From QPIN01 sp964535875 (GTDB lineage: Bacteria; Pseudomonadota; Gammaproteobacteria; Methylococcales; Methylomonadaceae): a stretch of DNA of 6,227 bases. Positions 1 to 6,132 of this stretch are shown one piece after another. The position numbers were made by a program, and so were the translations under genes. The notes below the pieces were generated by a model. The model had not been told where the DNA came from. It saw nothing but the letters and a program-made list of their open reading frames with translations, and made no database searches. The stretch lies in assembly GCA_964535875.1 (NCBI GenBank), contig CAZHUE010000179.1, positions 1 to 6,227 on the forward strand, in the 5' to 3' direction. Each line of letters starts with the position of its first letter. Positions within the stretch are counted from its first letter, which is position 1.

Positions 1-201
1 TCAGCAGCTTAAATGTAGATGTATTGTTGGTGCAAGATTTTAGACTTTCTGAGCAGACTCTATTTAGTTGTCTTGTTTGATGGTTGAGTGGAATGAATTT
101 ATGGGTAAGTGGTATTTGCGAGGTAGGAGGTGCTTAAGTGAAGTATTTCCCACATGCTCTGTGTCACTGAAATTAAGGAATGGGAAACTATTAAGTATTA
201 T
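1..201. other. Intergenic sequence without a supportable gene
   Basis: All six frames are broken by stops. The longest open stretches are a 25-codon tail in plus frame 3, ending at the TGA at 78-80, and a 46-codon ORF at 80-220 that runs into the palindromic element. Neither resembles a family I recognise and neither has a convincing ribosome binding site. A weak 7-bp inverted repeat, TTTCCCA at 146-152 with TGGGAAA at 181-187, could form a hairpin with a 28-nt loop. This stretch could contain the end of a gene that begins outside the window, but nothing here decides it. Confidence 0.5.
198..201. repeat. Left copy of putative TTAT target-site duplication
   Basis: TTAT directly precedes the GGGCACC end of the palindromic element, and an identical TTAT follows the other end at 360-363. 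Four identical bases in AT-rich DNA could occur by chance. Their exact abutment to both termini is what makes a duplication plausible. Confidence 0.5.
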
Positions 202-359
202 GGGCACCTCTATTAATTGATGAATGGAAAAATTGAGTCCAAAATATCCAATCTCTCCGTTGAAATCCTTCGCAATAGCTTGCTATTACGTGTGAATTTC
301 GCCTTGACCTTGAATATTTTGGTTCTCAATTTTCTCATCCACAATTAATAGAGGTGCCC
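202..359. mobile_element. 158-bp MITE-like palindromic element
   Basis: The left end GGGCACCTCTATTAATTG (202-219) is an exact 18-bp inverted match to 342-359. The similarity continues inward with few mismatches: ATTGAG at 232-237 pairs with CTCAAT at 325-330, and CCAAAATAT at 239-247 pairs with ATATTTTGG at 314-322. A more diverged inner part leads to the symmetric centre AATAGC-TT-GCTATT (274-287). The whole element can fold into one long hairpin. TTAT occurs directly on both sides (198-201 and 360-363), as expected for a 4-bp target-site duplication. There is no transposase and no usable ORF inside. I infer a non-autonomous transposable element mobilised in trans. I cannot assign the parent IS family from these ends with certainty. 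Confidence 0.72.
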
Positions 360-363
360 TTAT
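360..363. repeat. Right copy of putative TTAT target-site duplication
   Basis: TTAT directly follows the GGTGCCC end of the palindromic element and matches 198-201. It lies just outside the TAG stop of the minus-strand ABC gene (366-368), so the insertion left that reading frame intact. Confidence 0.5.
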
Positions 364-365
364 AT

Positions 366-2183
366 CTATATTATAACTTCTTGCTCAGGCAAAAAACCAC
401 CCGCTTGCATAGACCACATTTTTGCATAATGGCCTTTTAGATTGAGCAGTTCATTATGGTTACCATCTTCAATGATTTTGCCTTCATGAAAAACCAGAAT
501 ACGTTCTAAATGTGCTAAAGTTGATAAACGATGGGCGATAACCATGACGGTTTTATCTTTCATTAAAAATTTTAAACTTTCCTGGATATGGCTTTCTGTG
601 ACAGAATCTAATGCACTGGTTGCTTCATCCAATAATAAAATGGGGGCATCTTTTAAGATAGCTCTAGCTAAAGCAATACGCTGACGTTGGCCACCAGAAA
701 GTTTAACGCCTCTTTCTCCAACTAAAGACTCATATCCTTCTTCAGATTCAATAATAAATTCGTGCGCATGTGCTTTTTTTGCAGCACTAATCACTTCTTC
801 ATCACTCGCTTCAATACGTCCATAGCGAATATTTTCCATTAAGCTTCGGTGAAATAGCATCGGGTCTTGGGGAATCATGGCGATACTATCTCGCAAACTT
901 TCCTGAGACACCATTTGAATGTCTTGTCCGTCAATCAAAATAGTGCCTGACTGTGGCTCAAATAGGCGTAGCATTAAATTGAGTAATGAACTTTTACCAC
1001 TGCCAGAAAAACCAACAATGCCAACTTTTTTACCTGAAGGGATGGTGATATTTAAATCTTCGAAAACAGGTTTTCCAAGGATATAGCTAAAATTGACCTG
1101 TTGGTATTGAATGGCTCCTGCCGATACATTTAAGACAGCAGCATAATTACGGTCGATAACGCCGTGAGATGATACGATGAGGTCCACACCATCGTTAATA
1201 TTACCCACGTATTCAAAAAATTCCAGAAAACGCCGACTTAGGCCGCGAGCCTGTTCAATTAACATTAAGGATAGACTGGCTGACATGGCGAATTGACTAA
1301 TCGTCATGCCCTGCTCGCTCCAAATTTTTAATGCGTAACCGATTACCCCAAACATTAAAAGCATGGCTGCAATAAATTGAAACCAGCGAATACGCTCCAT
1401 AAACCAAAAAGTTCTACGAGCACTTTTAACTTCAATATCAAGATACTCTTCTAAATAGGTCTGTTCAAAATCGCGCCGGGCAAATAATTTGGCATTCATA
1501 ATATTGGTGACTGAATCTACAATTTTGCCACTCACCAGGCTTCGTGAAGCGGCATATTCTTTGGCATATTTTCGACATTTAAGAGCTAATAAAAAGGAGG
1601 TAATAACGTAAATAATGATCCAGCCGGCAAGTGTTAGGGCAAGGTCGGTATTAACACCAAATAATAAGAACAGTGATACGCTAAAGGCAATGACTAATGG
1701 CCAAAAATCAAATAAAACTGTCCAGATTGTATGGGCAACGCTCATCGAAACTTCGCTGATGCGATTACCTAAAGAGCCAGCAAAATGACTCATAAAAAAT
1801 TGTTGTGAGTGGAGTTGAAGATAAGCAAATAATTCACGTCGAACACGTTTTCTAATGGAAGGCCCTGTTATTACCAGTAAAGCACCGCTGGCTCTGGAAA
1901 ATAAAACAATACCTAAATTGAGCAAGCCAAAGAGCCATAAAGGGTTTTCAAGTTGCTCCCAAACAGGTAAAGTTTGTGCGTGAGCTTTCGCAACAGCATC
2001 CATAATTTGTTTGATTGCATAAGGTAAAAGAATACCGCAAGCGGCTTGACCTGCTTCTAAAATAATCATCAGAAAAAAAGTCCAGCGATAAAAATTTAGG
2101 TAACGCAAGCAAAATTTGAATGGGGTTGAGGGTAAAGGCGATGCTTTTATCTCATGAAGTCTTTTAGGTGCTAAAATTTTCAA
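366..2183 (-). CDS. ABC exporter, fused permease and ATP-binding protein (MsbA/ABCB-like)
   Basis: This is a half-size ABC exporter of 605 aa, expected to work as an inner-membrane homodimer that couples ATP hydrolysis to substrate export. The N-terminal domain has about six membrane segments (roughly residues 33-56, 80-104, 158-176, 180-202, 266-286 and 295-312). The C-terminal ATPase domain is complete: A-loop Tyr367, Walker A GFSGSGKS (391-398), Q-loop Gln439, signature LSGGQ (495-499), Walker B ILLLDE (515-520), D-loop SALD (523-526) and H-loop His551. No inactivating change is visible. The only in-frame start candidate before the ATG at residue 39 is TTG at 2183-2181. Starting at residue 39 would cut off the beginning of the first membrane segment, so TTG is preferred even though no clear Shine-Dalgarno lies upstream. 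The gene stands alone and is divergent from the TRAP operon. The substrate cannot be told from sequence; lipid, drug or peptide export are all possible in this family. Confidence 0.93.
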   Translation of the reverse strand: MKILAPKRLHEIKASPLPSTPFKFCLRYLNFYRWTFFLMIILEAGQAACGILLPYAIKQIMDAVAKAHAQTLPVWEQLENPLWLFGLLNLGIVLFSRASGALLVITGPSIRKRVRRELFAYLQLHSQQFFMSHFAGSLGNRISEVSMSVAHTIWTVLFDFWPLVIAFSVSLFLLFGVNTDLALTLAGWIIIYVITSFLLALKCRKYAKEYAASRSLVSGKIVDSVTNIMNAKLFARRDFEQTYLEEYLDIEVKSARRTFWFMERIRWFQFIAAMLLMFGVIGYALKIWSEQGMTISQFAMSASLSLMLIEQARGLSRRFLEFFEYVGNINDGVDLIVSSHGVIDRNYAAVLNVSAGAIQYQQVNFSYILGKPVFEDLNITIPSGKKVGIVGFSGSGKSSLLNLMLRLFEPQSGTILIDGQDIQMVSQESLRDSIAMIPQDPMLFHRSLMENIRYGRIEASDEEVISAAKKAHAHEFIIESEEGYESLVGERGVKLSGGQRQRIALARAILKDAPILLLDEATSALDSVTESHIQESLKFLMKDKTVMVIAHRLSTLAHLERILVFHEGKIIEDGNHNELLNLKGHYAKMWSMQAGGFLPEQEVII

Positions 2184-2427
2184 AAGGGAAATAACTGGTG
2201 TTGAAAGAAAAGAGTAGTATAAAACTAATTGCTGACCATTAGATAATTAGGCAACCAAATTATTAATTTTATTAGTCCGTGATGGAGGTCAATAATTTAA
2301 TTTATCGAAGTGCCTTATAGTTTAACTTCTGCTTTGACCAACTTTGTAAATGCTGGACTTTAAAGTGGTCGCCCCTTACTATGCCAGATTCACTATTAAC
2401 CTCAGAGTGATTTTAGGAAAATATATA
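2184..2427. promoter_or_regulatory. Divergent intergenic region with weak promoter candidates
   Basis: This 244-bp AT-rich region must serve both the minus-strand ABC gene and the plus-strand TRAP operon. Plus-strand candidates are TTGAAA (2201-2206) with ACTAAT (2224-2229) at 17-bp spacing, TTAACT (2322-2327) with TGTAAA (2345-2350) at 17 bp, and an isolated TATAGT (2316-2321). On the minus strand there is a TATACT at 2221-2216 without a good -35, and a TTGACC at 2292-2287 with ATTAAT at 2267-2262 (19-bp spacing). GGTCAA at 2287-2292 and TTGACC at 2334-2339 form a 6-bp inverted pair 41 bp apart. It is too short to call an operator. None of these candidates is strong. Confidence 0.35.
2415..2420 (+). 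promoter_or_regulatory. Ribosome binding site of tatT
   Basis: AGGAAA lies 7 bases before the ATG at 2428 and 10 bases before the next ATG at 2431. It is the best Shine-Dalgarno in the operon. It decides in favour of this start over the first in-frame ATG at 2350, which would add 26 residues in front of the signal peptide. Confidence 0.7.
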
Positions 2428-3303
2428 ATGATGAGAATTGATTTAATGATACAGATTAGAAAGTACTTATTAATGTTACTTTTTCTATTTGCAAATAGTT
2501 GTAGCTATCTGGTTTCATCTGCGACGGATGACTTTGGAAGTCATTTAAAACACGTAATACTTAATCATAATGACCCTCAATTGGTAGTCGAGGCAATCCC
2601 TTCTTATATATTGTTGCAAGAATCTTTGATTGTAGCTGATCCAGATAATGAAGCTCTACGAATGAATACGGCAACGTTGTATTCTTCTTATATCACTCTG
2701 ACTGACAAGCTGGACGATAAAAGAAAACAAGGCTTAAGTCAAAAAGCATTTGACCACGCATTACATGGAGCATGTTTGCATAAACAAGCTTTTTGTAAAT
2801 TAAATGAAAAACAATACGACAAGTTTACAAAAATTATTGATCAGTCTGATTTAAATGATCTGGATAGTCTTTATGGCGTGGGCGTAAGTTGGGCAAACTG
2901 GATACAAGCCCACCGATCAGATTGGAACGCTGTGGCACAATTAGCTCAAGTTAAGTATATTATGAATTATGTGGTGACAACTAATGAAGATTATAAAAAA
3001 GGTGAGCCGTATTTATATTCTGCTGTAATGGAATGTATAGTTCCTCCATCTCTTGGTGGAAAGCCTGAGTTAGCTAAAAGTAATTTTGAAAAAGCCTTGC
3101 AGTTGTCAAATAACAAAAACTTAATGATGAAGGTGTTGTACGCCAAACATTATGCTCGAATGATGTTTGATCGAGATTTACATAATTCCTTATTAAATAC
3201 TGTTATTAGTGCTCAGTTAGATCAAACTGGATTGACTTTAAGCAATACACTGGCACAGCAACAGGCGAAAAAGTTATTACAAAGCGCAGATGCATACTTT
3301 TAA
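2428..3303 (+). CDS. tatT: TRAP transporter-associated TatT-type lipoprotein
   Basis: This periplasmic lipoprotein belongs to the TatT family, whose characterised member is Treponema pallidum Tp0956. That protein is an all-helical, cryptic-TPR protein that partners with the TRAP binding protein TatP/DctP. From the start at 2428 it is 291 aa. A charged N-terminus (IQIRK) is followed by a hydrophobic stretch and Cys25 in the context FANSC, a loose lipobox (Ala at -3, Asn at -2) that suggests lipidation. Family-like segments are DPDNEALRMNTATLYSSYI (71-89), YGVGVSWANWIQ (149-160), GGKPELAKSNFEKAL (210-224) and the NLMMKVLYAKHYAR region with FDRDLH (231-252). The third of these is a TPR-like helix pair. 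It lies 56 bp before dctP on the same strand, the expected gene order for a TPAT system. Its exact role is inferred from the family: helping ligand transfer or docking with DctP, possibly for hydrophobic ligands. Confidence 0.85.
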   Translation: MMRIDLMIQIRKYLLMLLFLFANSCSYLVSSATDDFGSHLKHVILNHNDPQLVVEAIPSYILLQESLIVADPDNEALRMNTATLYSSYITLTDKLDDKRKQGLSQKAFDHALHGACLHKQAFCKLNEKQYDKFTKIIDQSDLNDLDSLYGVGVSWANWIQAHRSDWNAVAQLAQVKYIMNYVVTTNEDYKKGEPYLYSAVMECIVPPSLGGKPELAKSNFEKALQLSNNKNLMMKVLYAKHYARMMFDRDLHNSLLNTVISAQLDQTGLTLSNTLAQQQAKKLLQSADAYF

Positions 3304-3306
3304 CTG

Positions 3307-3312
3307 TATAAT
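3307..3312 (+). promoter_or_regulatory. Possible internal -10 element upstream of dctP
   Basis: A perfect TATAAT starts 4 bases after the tatT stop codon and 53 bases before the dctP start. TG precedes it directly. No good -35 lies 16-18 bases upstream (the sequence there is GC-containing coding DNA of tatT). It could give extra transcription of dctPQM, or be chance in AT-rich DNA. Confidence 0.25.
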
Positions 3313-3316
3313 TAAA

Positions 3317-3346
3317 TTAGATTATTATTCTGTTATTTAAATCTAA
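3317..3346 (+). other. Weak inverted repeat between tatT and dctP
   Basis: TTAGATT (3317-3323) is complementary to AATCTAA (3340-3346), giving a 7-bp AT-rich stem with a 16-nt loop, followed by AAA rather than a T-run. It is unlikely to be an intrinsic terminator. It might affect mRNA processing or ribosome access at dctP, whose own Shine-Dalgarno is poor (only TAAG close to the ATG). Confidence 0.2.
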
Positions 3347-3359
3347 AAACCTTTAAGTT

Positions 3360-4370
3360 ATGAAATCATTTTTTTTAAAGTGGACATTGATTGTTCCATT
3401 GCTGTTTCTTATTATTAGTAATAATGTTTTGGCTGTTACTTTTAAAATTGCTACTTTATCACCGGATGGTTCTTTCTGGATGCAAAAACTACGTGAAGGG
3501 GCAGATGAAATATCACAAAAAACTGAGGGTAGAGTAAAGTTTAAGTTTTACCCGGGTGGTGTGATGGGAAAGGACAGAGATGTGTTGCGAAAAATGCGAT
3601 TGCATCAATTGCACGGAGCAGCAGTCACTGGGAATACGTTGAGGGATATTTATCCTGATATTCAGCTTTATAATCTTATTTTAAAATTTCAGGGGTTAAA
3701 AGAAGTTGATTATATCAGGAAAGAAATGGATGCTGAATTAATGGCAGGACTTGAACAGAATGGTTTGGTTCCTTTAGGGTTTGCAGAAATTGGCATGGCT
3801 TATATTATGTCTGTAGAACCGGTTCAGGATCTTGATCAAATGCGTTCTCGTAAAGCCTGGGTGCCAGAAAATAACGAACTGGCATTGGTCGCATTAAAAG
3901 CATTTTCCATCTCGCCTATTCCATTGCCTTTACGTGATGTTTTAATGGGTTTGCAAACGAATATGATAGATATTGTAGCTGGTTCCCCAGTCGCTGCGTT
4001 AGCCTTGCAATGGCATACTAAAGTGAAATATGTAACAGATATTCCCCTCTCTTATATTTTTGGTGTTTTGGCAATAGATCAGAAAGAGTTTAACAAAATT
4101 TCTAAACAAGATCAGGCAATAGTCCGATTAGCTATGGGCAGAATTATTAAAGAAATTGATCAGAAAAATCGTCAAGATAATTTGCTAGCGAAAGAGGCAA
4201 TGATCAAACAAGGGATTAAATTTTTAAAGCCAACAGAACAAGCGGCTGAAGAACTTAGGACTACCATTGTCATTGCTAATGAAAAACTCGAGCGCGATGG
4301 CGATTTATCTGCTGATAAAGTTAAAAAGATGAATAATTTATTGGCTGATTTTAGAAAATTAAAGCCATGA
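3360..4370 (+). CDS. dctP: TRAP transporter periplasmic substrate-binding protein (DctP/TatP type)
   Basis: This is the extracytoplasmic binding protein of a TRAP transporter: it captures a ligand in the periplasm and delivers it to DctQM. The 336-aa length is typical. Residues 1-25 are a Sec signal peptide ending in VLA, with no lipobox, so the mature protein is soluble from about Val26 (VTFKIATLSPDGSFW). The DctP fold is recognisable by FYPGGVMGKDRDVLRKM (63-79), LPLRDVLMGLQTNMID (189-204) and ALQWHTKVKYVTDIPL (215-230). The position just before the conserved Val-Pro (168-169), where classical DctP proteins carry the carboxylate-binding arginine, is Trp167. The usual Glu-Asn pair after the LQTG-ID motif is replaced by Gly-Ser (208-209). 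Tryptophan in a WVPE context is, to my recollection, characteristic of binding proteins paired with TatT. This argues against an ordinary dicarboxylate or sialic-acid ligand. Its stop overlaps the dctQ start (ATGA). Confidence 0.92.
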   Translation: MKSFFLKWTLIVPLLFLIISNNVLAVTFKIATLSPDGSFWMQKLREGADEISQKTEGRVKFKFYPGGVMGKDRDVLRKMRLHQLHGAAVTGNTLRDIYPDIQLYNLILKFQGLKEVDYIRKEMDAELMAGLEQNGLVPLGFAEIGMAYIMSVEPVQDLDQMRSRKAWVPENNELALVALKAFSISPIPLPLRDVLMGLQTNMIDIVAGSPVAALALQWHTKVKYVTDIPLSYIFGVLAIDQKEFNKISKQDQAIVRLAMGRIIKEIDQKNRQDNLLAKEAMIKQGIKFLKPTEQAAEELRTTIVIANEKLERDGDLSADKVKKMNNLLADFRKLKP

Positions 4371-4852
4371 TTGGCTTGAAAAAATTTCATCAGCTATTAT
4401 TAAAAACAGAAACGGGCCTATTAGTCAGCTTGCTTTTGTTAATGGTGACTGTCGCCATTATACAAATAGTGATGCGCAATTTTATGGGGGCAGGTTTAAT
4501 CTGGGCAGAATCCTTATTACGCATTGCTGTATTATGGCTGGCTCTTTTAGGTGCAATGGTTGCCAGTCGAAATAATGAACATATCGCCATTGATGTGTTT
4601 GTTGATAAATTACCCCAAAAAATTAGAAGAATTGTTATGCGATTAACGCGTATAACAACCGCAGTGATCTGTTTCGTCGTTGCGTGGTATAGCCTGAAAT
4701 TTGTTATTGATGAATATCAATATGGTGATATTGCCTTTGGTGTTATTCCACATTGGGCGTGTGAGGCGATTATTCCCATTTCTTTATTTATTATTGCAAT
4801 GCGTTATCTTATCTCCGCGTTATTGATTGAAAAGCCGGCGGAATTGAAGTAA
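4367..4852 (+). CDS. dctQ: TRAP transporter small permease subunit DctQ
   Basis: This small inner-membrane subunit joins DctM and contributes to docking of the loaded binding protein. It is 161 aa with four predicted membrane helices (about 16-37, 45-67, 93-115 and 129-151), the normal DctQ layout. Family-typical residues are visible: IVMRNF (34-39), WAESLLR (46-52), the WLALLGAMVASR stretch (57-68) and EHIAID (71-76), which matches the common H-I-x-x-D pattern after helix 2. It starts inside the dctP stop (ATGA at 4367-4370) and ends by overlapping dctM, so translation is probably coupled on both sides. Only AAAG stands as a weak Shine-Dalgarno before its ATG, which fits coupling. Confidence 0.93.
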   Translation: MIGLKKFHQLLLKTETGLLVSLLLLMVTVAIIQIVMRNFMGAGLIWAESLLRIAVLWLALLGAMVASRNNEHIAIDVFVDKLPQKIRRIVMRLTRITTAVICFVVAWYSLKFVIDEYQYGDIAFGVIPHWACEAIIPISLFIIAMRYLISALLIEKPAELK

Positions 4853-6132
4853 TGATTACAGCTTTAATCATAGTGATTATACTCATGGGGCTAATGGGTG
4901 TACCCTTATTTGCAATGATTTTGGCAGCGACCATGCTAGGGTTTTATACTGCGGAAGTTGATTTTACGATTATTGCCGCAGAACTCTATCGGCTGGCAGG
5001 AACACCGATGTTGCTTGCCCTGCCTCTATTTGCTTTTGTTGGTTATATTTTATCGGAAAGTAACACCTCAGAGCGGCTGTTAAGATTGACCCATGTTTTC
5101 TTTGGTTGGATGCCAACAGGACTAGCGATTGTATCATTGGTGATTTGTGCTGTTTTTACTGCTTTTACGGGAGCTTCTGGCATTACTATTGTGGCATTAG
5201 GTGCGCTATTACTTCCTGCCCTGATAAAAGAGGGTTACGAAGAAAAATTTAGCTTAGGTTTGGTAACAACCAGTGGTAGTTTAGGCTTATTGCTACCACC
5301 ATCAATTCCATTGATTTTATATGGAATCATTGTCCAACAAATGAATCTCGGCCAGAAATTTTCCTTGCCAGAGCTATTTATGGCGGGTTTATTACCAGCA
5401 ATCTTAATGATTGTTATGTTAGCACTATGGGCAGCCTGGAGTGCTCGTGATTTAAAATTGGAAAAAACTCCTTTTTCTGTGACTGAAGCGATTGCTGCAC
5501 TTAAAGAAGCCGTATGGGAACTTCCGCTACCCCTATTTATAGGCGTAGGTATTTTTGGTGGGTATTTGGCAATTTCAGAAGTGGCAGCTGTTACAGTTCT
5601 TTATATAACATTTGTTGAAGTCTTTATATATAAAGAAATAAAATTGCCAGGCTTGCTGAAAGTAGTGATAGATTCAATGAAAATGGTCGGTGGTATTTTA
5701 CTAATATTAGGTGTTTCTATGGCATTTACCAATTATCTGGTTGATGCAGAGATTCCTATGCGTTTGTTTGAATGGATCAAAGGCAATGTTGATAGTAAAA
5801 TTACATTTTTAATATTACTGAATGTTTTTCTACTAATTCTGGGCGCAATTCTGGATATTTTTTCAGCACTCGTTATTATGGTGCCATTAATTGTACCCAT
5901 TGCATTAAATTATGGCATTCATCCTTTACATTTAGGCGTAATCTTCCTTGCCAATATGCAAATTGGCTATTTTACGCCACCAGTGGGGATGAACCTGTTT
6001 ATAGCCAGTTACCGGTTTAATAAACCGATAACAGAGTTATATGAAGCGACCATTCCATTTATGCTTATATTAATGTTGGCTGTGCTTATTATTACTTATG
6101 TACCTTGGCTAAGTCTTTGGTTTGTAATGTAA
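4852..6132 (+). CDS. dctM: TRAP transporter large permease subunit DctM
   Basis: This inner-membrane subunit forms the transport pathway and belongs to the ion transporter superfamily. Import is driven by an ion gradient, usually Na+, and not by ATP. The 426-aa length is standard and the protein is hydrophobic throughout, consistent with eleven or more membrane segments. Conserved stretches in order are LALPLFAFVGYIL (55-67), FTAFTGASGITIVALGALL (102-120), GSLGLLLPPSIPLILYG (142-158), GAILDIFSALVIMVPLIVP (331-349) and YFTPPVGMNLF (373-383). The pseudo-symmetric pair TGASG and TPPVG lies where ion and substrate contacts occur in solved DctM-type proteins. The TAATG overlap with dctQ (4850-4854), preceded by GAAG, supports this start. 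It is the last gene of the operon and shows no sign of damage. Confidence 0.95.
   Translation: MITALIIVIILMGLMGVPLFAMILAATMLGFYTAEVDFTIIAAELYRLAGTPMLLALPLFAFVGYILSESNTSERLLRLTHVFFGWMPTGLAIVSLVICAVFTAFTGASGITIVALGALLLPALIKEGYEEKFSLGLVTTSGSLGLLLPPSIPLILYGIIVQQMNLGQKFSLPELFMAGLLPAILMIVMLALWAAWSARDLKLEKTPFSVTEAIAALKEAVWELPLPLFIGVGIFGGYLAISEVAAVTVLYITFVEVFIYKEIKLPGLLKVVIDSMKMVGGILLILGVSMAFTNYLVDAEIPMRLFEWIKGNVDSKITFLILLNVFLLILGAILDIFSALVIMVPLIVPIALNYGIHPLHLGVIFLANMQIGYFTPPVGMNLFIASYRFNKPITELYEATIPFMLILMLAVLIITYVPWLSLWFVM

Noticed and set aside
3..80. 25-codon open tail in plus frame 3 that could be the end of an upstream gene, followed by an ATG at 80 overlapping its TGA stop
   Set aside because: It is too short to identify, matches no family I recognise, and the adjoining 46-codon ORF (80-220) runs into the mobile-element palindrome. 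It cannot be told from chance.
126..133. GGAGGTGC, partly matching the GAGGTGCCC end of the palindromic element
   Set aside because: Only seven bases match and there is no inverted partner or further similarity, so it is probably chance.
2287..2339. GGTCAA...TTGACC inverted pair in the divergent region as a possible operator
   Set aside because: The half-sites are six bases with a 41-bp gap, too short and too far apart to distinguish from chance in this sequence.
4172..4390. Minus-strand ORF of 72 codons across the dctP end
   Set aside because: It is antisense to the well-supported dctP/dctQ frames, has low-complexity Ser-rich content, and shows no family resemblance.
4390..4590. Minus-strand ORF of 66 codons inside dctQ
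   Set aside because: It is an antisense shadow of a conserved membrane protein gene, with no domain and no independent signals.
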